Shown piece by piece: positions 7,745-14,401 of a DNA stretch of 18,997 nt. The stretch is from JAEXNA01 sp050486105. Lineage in GTDB: Bacteria; Vulcanimicrobiota; Xenobia; Xenobiales; JADMJV01. The stretch's first letter is position 1. Every line of letters starts with the position of its first letter. Under the pieces are notes generated by a model that had not been told where the DNA came from, made no database searches, and saw only the letters and a program-made list of their open reading frames with translations. Where the stretch lies: positions 1-18,997 of the forward strand of contig JBJHCR010000098.1 of the NCBI GenBank assembly GCA_050486105.1. The letters are read 5' to 3'. The position numbers and the translations under genes are program-made.

Positions 7745-8134
7745 ATGCAGATTGTCAATAGTCCCGGAACAAAGAAGCTCGAACCGCTAATTTCGGTGCA
7801 AGCCGGTAGCAAACCAGAGAAAACCCCGGTCGAAACCCCATCCGACGATAGTGGGCGCAAGGACCTTTATGTAGCAGGCTCAGGGTTGGCCGGAGGCTTG
7901 ACCTTGGGCGCCGGTGGTGCTTACGTCGGCCTGAAGGCAGGAATTCAATATGGTCTGTCCATGGGAGACGCTCTTGGAGGTCATCCTCTCGCCAAATTGG
8001 CTGGAACTCTCCTGCTAGGCCTTCCCTTGGCCGTCGCTTACGGTGCCATAGGCGCAGCAACCGGAGCAGCGATCGGTGGCGCCGGAGGAGTGGCCGTTGG
8101 GGCTACCATCGGGCATTTAGCAACTCGAGATTAG
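7745..8134 (+). CDS. Glycine-zipper membrane protein of unknown function
   Basis: The protein has 129 residues. Residues 1-40 are hydrophilic and rich in Pro, Lys and Ser. From about residue 43 there are two long hydrophobic stretches full of small residues (VAGSGLAGGLTLGAGGAYVGL and, near the end, AIGAATGAAIGGAGGVAVGATIGHL). These have the G/A-xxx-G/A spacing of glycine zippers, which pack transmembrane helices. A third hydrophobic stretch (LAGTLLLGLPLAVAYGA) lies between them. There is no signal peptide. The mRNA is probably leaderless. The oxygenase gene starts 6 nt after its stop, so the two are probably co-transcribed. A specific role cannot be named. Confidence 0.72.
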   Translation: MQIVNSPGTKKLEPLISVQAGSKPEKTPVETPSDDSGRKDLYVAGSGLAGGLTLGAGGAYVGLKAGIQYGLSMGDALGGHPLAKLAGTLLLGLPLAVAYGAIGAATGAAIGGAGGVAVGATIGHLATRD

Positions 8135-8140
8135 CCAAGA

Positions 8141-8812
8141 ATGGATAGGGCTGCCTTCATCCCTGGCCGAGTCTGGCCGCTGTACAAGGTGGACGAGGAG
8201 GCCTTCGAGTCCTCGTTCATCGCAGAAGCGGCGGACTTCGTGCGCCACCATCCCCTGTTGGCCGGAACCACATTGAATGCCAGATTTTCCGGAACCGAGG
8301 GATTTTCCATCGCCCTGACTCGCAGCGGACTGCCCCGTTTGGAAAAGACCTTTCCTTTATTTCACCACTTCCTGGAGCGAGTGGGCCCGGATCAGTGCAA
8401 CGCCTTTTTCATCAATCCCCTCTGTATCGCTTCCGGTGCCCATGTGGCTCCTCATATCGACCGCAGCCTGAACACCTGGACCCGGCCAGAGTTTCCTCCC
8501 TTCCCGGTCAAAGTTTCTGTCCTTTACTTGCACGTTCCCGACGATCTCGAAGGTGGACTTCTCAGGCTCTGGACTCCTGCGTGGCACCTCGGGCCGGCAC
8601 CTCGGGTCACGCCGAGCACCGGCAAACTCTTCGAATTCCGGGGAGATCTTCGCCACGAAGTCGCTGAGGTCAAAAAGGCCAGCACCCCTAGGATTTCTTT
8701 GGTTATGGAAAACTACTGTCTTCCACCTTATCTGCTGCGCAAGATCCCTGAGTTCTATACCAAGAGCAGCAAAAATTTCGAGGCAATTCTTGAGGAAAGC
8801 CTAAGCGTGTAA
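8141..8812 (+). CDS. 2-oxoglutarate/Fe(II)-dependent oxygenase (hydroxylase-like)
   Basis: This 223-residue protein has the iron-binding triad of the 2OG-Fe(II) dioxygenase double-stranded beta helix. The H-x-D pair is in HVAPHIDRSLN (near residues 104-109), the distal His is in DLRHEV (near residue 171), and the Arg of TPRISLVM sits where the 2-oxoglutarate carboxylate is bound. Such enzymes hydroxylate proteins or small molecules, using O2 and 2-oxoglutarate. The LYLHVPDDLEGGLLRLW strand is typical of prolyl-4-hydroxylase or aspartyl-hydroxylase relatives. It follows the glycine-zipper gene by 6 nt with only a weak ribosome binding site, suggesting coupled translation. The substrate is unknown. 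Confidence 0.8.
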   Translation: MDRAAFIPGRVWPLYKVDEEAFESSFIAEAADFVRHHPLLAGTTLNARFSGTEGFSIALTRSGLPRLEKTFPLFHHFLERVGPDQCNAFFINPLCIASGAHVAPHIDRSLNTWTRPEFPPFPVKVSVLYLHVPDDLEGGLLRLWTPAWHLGPAPRVTPSTGKLFEFRGDLRHEVAEVKKASTPRISLVMENYCLPPYLLRKIPEFYTKSSKNFEAILEESLSV

Positions 8813-8841
8813 CAAGCCTGTAACGTTTCACGAGTCATTTT

Positions 8842-8870
8842 TTGGCATTCTGGATTCACAAGATTATTAT
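8842..8870 (+). promoter_or_regulatory. Sigma-70-type promoter of the metallopeptidase gene
   Basis: TTGGCA (8842-8847) and TATTAT (8865-8870) are separated by 17 bp. Transcription would start near 8877, only a few bases before the TTG start at 8883, so the AGGAG at 8871-8875 might not be in the mRNA. Confidence 0.55.
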
Positions 8871-8882
8871 AGGAGTCCAGAC

Positions 8883-10748
8883 TTGACCATTCAGCCCCAC
8901 CAGCACACCCTTTCTCGCGGCCCCAAACCGAGCCCGGAAACTCAAGGCAAGAGCAGCTCCGGCTGCGGCTGTCCTCATAGCCAACCCGAGGTGGCGCCAA
9001 GCCCCAAGGAAAGCGTGCAAATCTCTGCTCCTCTAGCCCCATCGGCTCAACCGGAAGATCAAAACGCCGTAAACCAGGAGCCTCAGGCTTCCAAGGAGGG
9101 CTCGGCACCAGGCCAAGAAAACTGCACCAAGGTTCAGGTCCAAGTTTATGCTCAGGATCCCTATGTGGCCAAGCCTATGATCATGGAGGTCTGCTCCAAC
9201 GAGATCGGCAAGGATCTCTCCGGGGATCGGGTCAAGACCCGCGATGCTCGCCCCCACGGCAAGCCTGATGCCAACGGAAACTACATTTTCGACGAAGGCA
9301 GCGACGCCATCTCCCAGGTGAATGCCCACGCCTTCACCGCCCGTACCCTGCACACCATGGAGAAGTACCGGGGCAGCGAAATCCCCTGGGCCACCCGCGG
9401 CAAACAGATGACGGTGACTCCCCACAAACAAGAAGGCCGCAACGCCTACTACTCTCGCTTTGGCGGTGGAACAGCTTACTTCTACAGCTTCTCTCCAGGA
9501 CTCAACACCGTGATGAAGACCGCCAATTCCACTGACGTGGTGGCCCACGAAACCAACCACGCCGTTCTTGATGGACTTCGCCCAGGATACTTTGGCACCC
9601 ACGATCTTGAGACCGGCGCCTTCCACGAAGCTTTCGGAGACTGTGGCGCCATGCTCATGGCTCTCAACGACGAGTCCAACCGCGAACTAATCCTGCAGCA
9701 AACCGAGGGAGACCTGCGCAAGCACAATCTGATGTCCTCTCTGGCCGAAGAATTCGGAGCGGCCGTGGTCCTGGACAACGATGACCCCTCCGACGACCAT
9801 CGCATCTATCTCCGAACCGCCTTGAACGATTTCAAATACCAGGATCCCAAGAATCTGCCTCCAGGACGCGGTGACCACGACAATATGGGAGCTCAGGTCC
9901 ACAGCTTCTCGCGACTTTTCTCGGCCTCGTTCTATGACACCATCGAATCCGTCTATAAACAGTCCATCGCCGAGGACGGTCAGTCTCCACTTCAAGCCTT
10001 GGAGACCGCTGAAGCCGTAACCGGCCCGTTGCTCCTTAGAGCTGTGGAAGCAGGCTCTTCTAGCCGTGCTCGCTACAAAGACCTGGCCCTGGCGATGCTG
10101 GCCTCAGACCAAGAACTCAATGGCGGGAAGTACTCCGACGGCATCAAAAACGTCTTCATTAACCGCAATATCATCAGCGAAAAGGATGTGGCTGAAGCAG
10201 AGGCTCGCCGAGCAGCGCTGCCGGACCTCCAAGTCCCGGGAGATCTTTCACCGGCCAATTCCGTCAACTTCCTCGAGGAGAATGCCGAGAAGTTGGGTCT
10301 ACCTGCCGACCAAGCCTATGTGCCAGATCTGGTCAGCCGCTCGGGCCGAGGAGAAACCTTTGTCTCCTTCCGCTATAGCCAAGAAGTCCCGGTGACCGTA
10401 GATGGACTTGAAGGCTTGGTGACAGACGTCCAAGGTGGTGTGAACTTGGTTTTCAATCCCGAGGGTAGGCTCATCGACGTGATTCACACCGAAATCGACG
10501 CGGAAAACGTCCAGAGTGAAATGGCCGGAATCAAGGCCATGCACGACAACAACGCAATCGTAGCCAAAGAAACCCTCGACCTGTTCAAGAGCGATGCCGA
10601 CACCAGCATGTTCAAGTCGATGATCTCGGGCAACAAACTGGTTCGCATCCCCATCTCGGCCTGCGACCACGACCCCTTTCACCATACCCACAGCCACGAC
10701 CATAGTCCGGCCCTAGGACCGGAGCACGGCCACATTCACGGCCACTAA
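8883..10748 (+). CDS. Thermolysin-like (M4-type) zinc metallopeptidase with His-rich tail, no signal peptide
   Basis: This 621-residue gluzincin has the zinc motif HETNH (His222, Glu223, His226). The third ligand Glu249 lies in ETGAFHEAFGD, which parallels thermolysin's ESGAINEAISD. His340 in DNMGAQVHS sits where M4 enzymes have their second catalytic His. Residues 1-85 are Pro/Ser/Gln-rich with a small Cys/His cluster (SGCGCPHS). Residues from about 420 form an extra domain without a recognised family. The last about 30 residues are extremely rich in His and Asp, a likely metal-binding tail. No secretion signal is seen, unusual for M4, which is normally a secreted pre-pro-enzyme. The start is a TTG at 8883 with AGGAG upstream. 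A long hairpin terminator follows. Confidence 0.83.
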   Translation: MTIQPHQHTLSRGPKPSPETQGKSSSGCGCPHSQPEVAPSPKESVQISAPLAPSAQPEDQNAVNQEPQASKEGSAPGQENCTKVQVQVYAQDPYVAKPMIMEVCSNEIGKDLSGDRVKTRDARPHGKPDANGNYIFDEGSDAISQVNAHAFTARTLHTMEKYRGSEIPWATRGKQMTVTPHKQEGRNAYYSRFGGGTAYFYSFSPGLNTVMKTANSTDVVAHETNHAVLDGLRPGYFGTHDLETGAFHEAFGDCGAMLMALNDESNRELILQQTEGDLRKHNLMSSLAEEFGAAVVLDNDDPSDDHRIYLRTALNDFKYQDPKNLPPGRGDHDNMGAQVHSFSRLFSASFYDTIESVYKQSIAEDGQSPLQALETAEAVTGPLLLRAVEAGSSSRARYKDLALAMLASDQELNGGKYSDGIKNVFINRNIISEKDVAEAEARRAALPDLQVPGDLSPANSVNFLEENAEKLGLPADQAYVPDLVSRSGRGETFVSFRYSQEVPVTVDGLEGLVTDVQGGVNLVFNPEGRLIDVIHTEIDAENVQSEMAGIKAMHDNNAIVAKETLDLFKSDADTSMFKSMISGNKLVRIPISACDHDPFHHTHSHDHSPALGPEHGHIHGH

Positions 10749-10767
10749 GTCCGAAAGGTCTGATACG

Positions 10768-10808
10768 AAATCGAAAGGACCCCGTCTTGACGGGGTCCTT
10801 TCGATTTT
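10768..10808 (+). terminator. Strong terminator after the metallopeptidase gene
   Basis: A perfect 17-bp stem (10768-10784 with 10791-10807) around a 6-nt loop, whose last bases run into four Ts. The A-run on the other side makes it potentially bidirectional. Confidence 0.88.
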
Positions 10809-10832
10809 GTCTACAAATCCTGGCCCAGGGGG

Positions 10833-10862
10833 TTGCTTTTTCGCTTTTCTTTGTGCTAATTT
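10833..10862 (+). promoter_or_regulatory. Promoter of the tRNA-Pro gene
   Basis: TTGCTT (10833-10838) and TAATTT (10857-10862) are 18 bp apart, with an extended -10 TGC just before the latter. Transcription would begin near 10869, a few bases before the tRNA. Confidence 0.55.
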
Positions 10863-10872
10863 AAGGGCCCAT

Positions 10873-10947
10873 CGGGGTGTAGCTCAGCTTGGTTAGAGTG
10901 CTTGCTTAGGGAGCAAGAGGTCCCCAGTTCAAATCTGGGCACTCCGA
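10873..10947 (+). tRNA. tRNA-Pro, anticodon AGG
   Basis: The cloverleaf folds fully. The acceptor stem is CGGGGTG/CACTCCG with one G-U pair, and the D stem is GCTC/GAGT. The anticodon stem CTTGC/GCAAG carries the 7-base loop TTAGGGA, and the T stem CCCAG/CTGGG carries TTCAAAT. Positions 34-36 read AGG, decoding CCU. C1-G72, G35, G36, G37 and A73 are the usual bacterial proline identity features. CCA is not encoded. A34 is unusual, since bacterial proline tRNAs normally have GGG, UGG or CGG. The last 19 bases overlap the end of the serine recombinase gene on the other strand. Confidence 0.92.
10929..10947. other. Probable attachment-site region at the tRNA-Pro 3' end
   Basis: The tRNA 3' end and the recombinase 3' end overlap here, and phage genes begin immediately to the right. 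This is where an att junction would be expected. The core cannot be delimited because the other junction lies beyond the window. Confidence 0.5.
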
Positions 10948-12491
10948 TCATACCCTATCCTTCCACCTTCGAGGTGGAGGGCGAGAGGGAGAGGTTTTTC
11001 AGCCTCTCCCTCTTTTTTTGTTTCCTCAAAGAGAGGGACCAGAAAAACCTTGCCGGTCTTGGCTTCCCAGTTCCAGCTTACCCTGAAGAGCGAACGAATG
11101 GCCGCCTTCCACGCCGGGTCTTGGGGGCCACCTTTTAGAGACTCAACCAACTCCTCGAACCACCCCTGGACTGCCTCCACCACTCCCAGGGCGCGCTCCT
11201 CGACTTCAAGACGGGCCTTAGCCAATCGTTCGGCCAGAGCACCCTCTTCCGCTTCAAGATCTTTGAGCTTACGATTCACGGTCTCTGCGCTCGAGCCCCC
11301 GACCTCCATGATGAAGTCGATCAGCTTGCCCTTCTGGTCGCTCAGGGCCTTGAGTTTGCGCTGCAGCTCGCGCTCGACCTCGAGAGCCTCACTGCGCCGA
11401 GAAGCGAGCATTTTCTCGACGGCCACCGACAGAGTGCGAGTGTCCAGCCCGGGCAGAGTATCTCGGATCATGTCCGTAAAAAGCTCGTCCAGGACGTCAG
11501 CTCTCACCGAGCGGTGTTTAGACGGGCAGAGTTTATCCCTCCACCCGCTGCAGAGATAGTAGGGCAGGTTGTCGCGACCCCTGCAAGCCCCTACCACCGG
11601 CCGACCGCACGCCTCGCAGCTCATGGTGCCCTCGGTGAGGAGGTAAGGGTATGTTGGTTTTCTTCGCCGCTTTTTGTATTCGCCCAGTCTGTGCTGCGCT
11701 TTATCCCAGAGCTCTGGCTCGATCAGGGCCTCACAGGTGCCATGAGTGATATTCTCTCGATCATGGGTGGTGCGCCGGCCGTGGGCATCGAGCGAACTGC
11801 GGCCATATTCCAGCCGGCCAACGTAGGTGGGATTCCGTAACCGGTTAAGGAGAGTGGGATAAGACCAGCGCTCACCGGTGGCCTGCTCCACGAATTCGAG
11901 AATCGCTTGAGTGCCCTGACCCTGGACGTATCGAAAGAAGACCTCTCTAAGGACAGGGGCGGTCACTGGGCAGGGGGTGAGGATGGATCCGTCGGTGAGT
12001 TTTTTGACCTGGTAGCCAAAGGGAGCTTTCCCCCCCGTCCATCTCCCCGCTCTGGTCGCTGCTCGCTGCCCTTTGCGTGTCTCCGCTGCCAAATTGAGCG
12101 GGTAAAACTCGTTGAACACCTCCAAGATCCCTTCGATCAGCCGGTCGTAGACGGAATCCCCCAGGTTCTCCGTGACACTTCTTACTTGGACGTTGTGGCG
12201 CCTCAAAAGAGCCTTGTAGGTCACTGCGGTGTCTCGAGATCTGGTGAAGCGGTCGAGCTTGTGGACCACCAGGACTTCAAACTCACCCCTCCTCGCAGCC
12301 TTGATCATGGCTTGGAACTCTTCGGTTTTCTCCACGAGGGCGGAACGGGTCTCGGGGAGCAAGAATCGGTGAGTGACCTCGAGCTTCTCTCGCCGGCAGA
12401 ACGACTCCATCTCCGAGACCTGGGCCTCTAGCGATAGGTCGCTCTGGAGGTTGGAGCTATAGCGAGCGTAGATCGCGGCGCGATTGGACAT
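10929..12491 (-). CDS. Large serine recombinase (phage integrase)
   Basis: This 520-residue enzyme makes staggered cuts at att sites through a phosphoserine link. The resolvase catalytic domain starts with IYARYSSNLQSDLSLEAQ (nucleophile most likely Ser12) and continues through VVHKLDRFTRS. The recombinase domain follows (about residues 150-270, with GGKAPFGYQV). A zinc ribbon has four Cys (CEACGRP...YYLC...KLC), and a coiled-coil region (about 370-450) is typical of integrases that need a directionality factor. The ATG at 12491 has AAGGGGG 6 nt upstream. Its 3' end lies in the tRNA-Pro gene, so the last codons and stop come from tRNA sequence. No excisionase-like gene is recognisable in the window. 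Confidence 0.95.
   Translation of the reverse strand: MSNRAAIYARYSSNLQSDLSLEAQVSEMESFCRREKLEVTHRFLLPETRSALVEKTEEFQAMIKAARRGEFEVLVVHKLDRFTRSRDTAVTYKALLRRHNVQVRSVTENLGDSVYDRLIEGILEVFNEFYPLNLAAETRKGQRAATRAGRWTGGKAPFGYQVKKLTDGSILTPCPVTAPVLREVFFRYVQGQGTQAILEFVEQATGERWSYPTLLNRLRNPTYVGRLEYGRSSLDAHGRRTTHDRENITHGTCEALIEPELWDKAQHRLGEYKKRRRKPTYPYLLTEGTMSCEACGRPVVGACRGRDNLPYYLCSGWRDKLCPSKHRSVRADVLDELFTDMIRDTLPGLDTRTLSVAVEKMLASRRSEALEVERELQRKLKALSDQKGKLIDFIMEVGGSSAETVNRKLKDLEAEEGALAERLAKARLEVEERALGVVEAVQGWFEELVESLKGGPQDPAWKAAIRSLFRVSWNWEAKTGKVFLVPLFEETKKEGEAEKPLPLALHLEGGRIGYDRSAQI
10985..11019 (+). terminator. Terminator for the tRNA-Pro transcript, inside the recombinase gene
   Basis: A perfect 10-bp stem (GAGGGAGAGG at 10985-10994 with its complement at 11003-11012), an 8-nt loop and seven Ts (11013-11019). 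It reads in the tRNA direction and lies within the 3' coding part of the opposing recombinase gene. Confidence 0.85.
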
Positions 12492-12921
12492 GGTTGCCCC
12501 CTTGGCAGGTTTTATCCACCAGCCAAGAGAAACAAAAGACAGCGAATCGTTTTGTGAGCCCCGGGCCGTTGGTCTGGGGCTCTTCTTCGTTTGGGGGGAT
12601 TTGTCTTGCTTGCAGGGGGGTTGGGCGGCATGGTAGGCTGCGATCGAACGTTAACTCGTTCTCCTTTGGTCGCCCAGCGTTATCCTCTTCGGAGGTGGGC
12701 GGCCATTTTTCATGTTGACTAGATCTCTCCGGGCATGGTAATCCGGCATTCTTTAAGGTTACGGCCGCTCGGCAAAAGCCAGCGATCCGGGCTGAGATGC
12801 CCGGCTCCATTGAAGGATTCAGTGTAATCCAATCGGGCCAAATTAGCCCCAAAGCTTTCCGCCCAGGACCAACCTCCTGGGCGGCTCCATTTACCCCTCA
12901 AACTAAACTTCTCTTTTATTG
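12492..12921. other. Gene-poor region upstream of the recombinase
   Basis: I see no convincing gene here. It contains a 7-bp inverted repeat (GAGCCCC at 12556 with GGGGCTC at 12576), a 5-bp stem at 12787-12804, and a perfect 10-bp hairpin with 6-nt loop at 12859-12884 that has no T-run on either side. The recombinase ribosome binding site lies at its left end. It could hold phage regulatory sites or RNA structure. Confidence 0.4.
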
Positions 12922-12951
12922 TTGACAGGTGCAATGCACCTGTGATATAAA
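12922..12951 (+). promoter_or_regulatory. Strong rightward phage promoter
   Basis: A consensus TTGACA (12922-12927) and TATAAA (12946-12951) are separated by 18 bp. It drives the small-gene cassette beginning at 13001. Confidence 0.85.
12925..12943. promoter_or_regulatory. 19-bp palindromic operator between -35 and -10
   Basis: ACAGGTGCA and TGCACCTGT form a perfect inverted repeat around a single A. It overlaps the end of the -35 box and fills most of the spacer, so a bound dimer would block RNA polymerase. The motif differs from the operators at 17805-17854, implying a different regulator. Confidence 0.75.
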
Positions 12952-13000
12952 GTAGACAGACCCGAGTAACGCCGGCGAAAAACAAAAGGAGAACGATACG

Positions 13001-13192
13001 ATGCACGCAGTAATCAACGCTTTCAATCCCAATGGCCAGTTTGTGGTCAGCCTCCACCGAACCCCCGCAGCCGCCGAGGCTGCAGCCAACCGCCTCCAGG
13101 CTGCTAGTCGCAGGGCTAACGGTTCCAACTCCTACCTGGTTCTCGAAGTCCGCTTCGTGGCCGCCGATGTCAGGAAGGGAGACTGGGTGTAA
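13001..13192 (+). CDS. Small phage protein of unknown function
   Basis: This 63-residue protein is the first gene after the strong promoter. AAAGGAG lies about 10 nt before the ATG. It contains an Ala-rich helix (AAAEAAANRLQAASRRA) between two beta-prone segments (GQFVVSLHRT and SYLVLEVRFVA). This layout is seen in many short phage early proteins and gives no specific function. Its stop overlaps the next start (TAATG), so translation of the second gene is probably coupled. Coding is supported by the promoter, the ribosome binding site and the overlap. Confidence 0.75.
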   Translation: MHAVINAFNPNGQFVVSLHRTPAAAEAAANRLQAASRRANGSNSYLVLEVRFVAADVRKGDWV

Positions 13193-13350
13193 TGAATCTC
13201 TACGACGTTTTTTATACGGACAACACCTGCGACTTCAGTCTTCCCTTCCGCTCCCTCCCTAGGCCGCTAAAGCGGCAAGTCGCTTACATCGTCAACCGTT
13301 TCACCGGCGAGAAGCTTGCCCCATCTCGGGGTAAGTGGATCGCAGACTAA
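13192..13350 (+). CDS. 52-residue phage protein, translationally coupled
   Basis: This short gene starts at an ATG whose A is the last base of the preceding TAA stop codon. It encodes MNLYDVFYTDNTCDFS followed by a basic, aromatic stretch ending GKWIAD. The segment LKRQVAYIVNRFTGEKLA is amphipathic and basic. No known family is recognised. The tight overlap with the preceding gene and the absence of any alternative gene in this 200-bp stretch are the reasons for calling it. Confidence 0.6.
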   Translation: MNLYDVFYTDNTCDFSLPFRSLPRPLKRQVAYIVNRFTGEKLAPSRGKWIAD

Positions 13351-13397
13351 ACCAATCAGCCCACCCCGGGGGCTAAGCCGGGGAGAAAGAGACCGAG

Positions 13398-13709
13398 ATG
13401 ATTTTTGAACACATTTTTCTCAAGGATGACACCAATGGCCTGGGCGAGCGCGGAGAGCTGATTCCCTGGGATGGCAATATGGAGGATGGCGCTCGCCTCC
13501 AGTATCGGGGCATCCAGTTCCTCGCTACCTTTGCCGGAGACGGTGGGCTCAATGTCCAGGTGGAGCTCGATCTCGAAAGCGTGACTCCTCCGACCAGAGT
13601 GCTCTGTATCGAAGACGTCACCGACTGGATTGATGCCCTTGATCCCGAACTGCTCGCAAAAGAAAGCACCAGGCTCACCGAGCGATACTTGGAGGCCGAC
13701 AATGGCTAG
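13398..13709 (+). CDS. Hypothetical phage protein, acidic
   Basis: This is a 103-residue acidic protein rich in Asp, Glu and Leu (for example DVTDWIDALDPELLAKESTRLTERYLE). A GGGGAGA element lies about 12 nt before the ATG and forms the 3' arm of a short hairpin (CCCCGG at 13364 with CCGGGG at 13378). That hairpin could moderate ribosome access, though this is inference. The stop codon overlaps the start of the next gene by 8 nt. No family is recognised. Position in the early cassette suggests a regulatory or takeover role, with no direct evidence. Confidence 0.7.
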   Translation: MIFEHIFLKDDTNGLGERGELIPWDGNMEDGARLQYRGIQFLATFAGDGGLNVQVELDLESVTPPTRVLCIEDVTDWIDALDPELLAKESTRLTERYLEADNG

Positions 13710-14199
13710 TCTAGCCAGAGCCAAAGCCGCCCTCAAGGCGGCCGGCTATGATCTCAAGGATCAAGACGATGGCCAAGTGACCATTAGGTACACAGCTCCA
13801 TCCGGCCGCAACGTTTCTTGCGGCCGGATCTGGCAAGACGGAGACCGGATCGGAGGCCGGCTCACCAATCGATCGGCAAAGATCTCTATCGTCCTCGGCG
13901 ATGAGGGCCTGCGACTCGATGGCCACTTAGCCAAGCTCTACGGCAAGCGCCAACTGCCAACCCTGGGCTTTGTGCGCCTTGAGTCCGACGGGAGATGGTG
14001 GGCAGCCAGCGGTGTTGGGCAGCGCACCCTTGAGCACGGCTGGTTTGCCACCTTCGCCGAGGCCGCTCAGGCGCTCTATGATGATGGATGTCTTGCACTT
14101 GTCCCCCTCAAGGGCGACCAGGTGGGATGGGATGGGGTTGGCATTCTGCTCCGTCACCTCGAAGATATCGGAAAGGTCAAGGGTGGGCGTCGTGCCTAG
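13702..14199 (+). CDS. Hypothetical phage protein
   Basis: The start is the ATG at 13702, with GGAGG 6 nt upstream; the frame is open further upstream, but that part overlaps the preceding gene and has no ribosome binding site. The 165-residue protein has an N-terminal Ala/Lys helix, then several beta-prone segments (QVTIRYTAPSGRNVSCGRIWQDGDRIGGRL, GFVRLESDGRWWAASGVGQRTL), an Ala-rich helix (TFAEAAQALYDDG) and a Lys/Arg tail. No recognised domain. The next gene starts 8 nt inside this one, consistent with one polycistronic message. Confidence 0.7.
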   Translation: MASLARAKAALKAAGYDLKDQDDGQVTIRYTAPSGRNVSCGRIWQDGDRIGGRLTNRSAKISIVLGDEGLRLDGHLAKLYGKRQLPTLGFVRLESDGRWWAASGVGQRTLEHGWFATFAEAAQALYDDGCLALVPLKGDQVGWDGVGILLRHLEDIGKVKGGRRA

Positions 14200-14401
14200 T
14201 CGGAGAGTCAATGTCCAGGTCGGTCTCCCGCCTGAGATTGTGCGAAAAATTCAGCTGCAAGACGATTACCAGGAGCCTGCGCCGGGCAGGGCGGGAGGGG
14301 TGGCCGCCTGGGTCCGGGCCCTGGTAATCAGGGAGCTTGGGATCGAGTACCAAGACCCTCACGAGGCGCAGGCTGAGGAGTTTGCGAGGCCGAAAAAATG
14401 A
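14192..14401 (+). CDS. Ribbon-helix-helix-like small protein, candidate antitoxin
   Basis: This 69-residue protein starts at a GTG (14192) inside the end of the preceding gene, with AGGGTGGG just upstream. RRVNVQVGLPPEIVRKIQ fits the beta strand and first helix of a CopG/Arc-type ribbon-helix-helix fold. GGVAAWVRALVIRELG fits the closing helix, with a Gly/Pro-rich insertion between them. Such proteins dimerise to bind operators and are frequent antitoxins. Its stop overlaps the next ATG (ATGA), the tight coupling usual for antitoxin-toxin pairs. The fold call is by eye and moderate. A phage regulator without toxin partner is the alternative. Confidence 0.55.
   Translation: MPSRRVNVQVGLPPEIVRKIQLQDDYQEPAPGRAGGVAAWVRALVIRELGIEYQDPHEAQAEEFARPKK

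Noticed and set aside
9033..9626. 197-codon minus-strand frame
   Set aside because: It is antisense to the metallopeptidase region containing the zinc motif; its Gly/Val/His-rich product is a typical antisense artefact.
12457..12852. 131-codon minus-strand frame upstream of the recombinase
   Set aside because: It overlaps the recombinase start, lacks a ribosome binding site and has no protein-like domain.
12859..12884. 10-bp hairpin considered as a terminator
   Set aside because: No T-run follows on either strand, so it is reported only as a structure near the early promoter.
12719..13057. 112-codon minus-strand frame over the early promoter
   Set aside because: It runs antisense through the consensus promoter and the first early gene; no start signal is seen.
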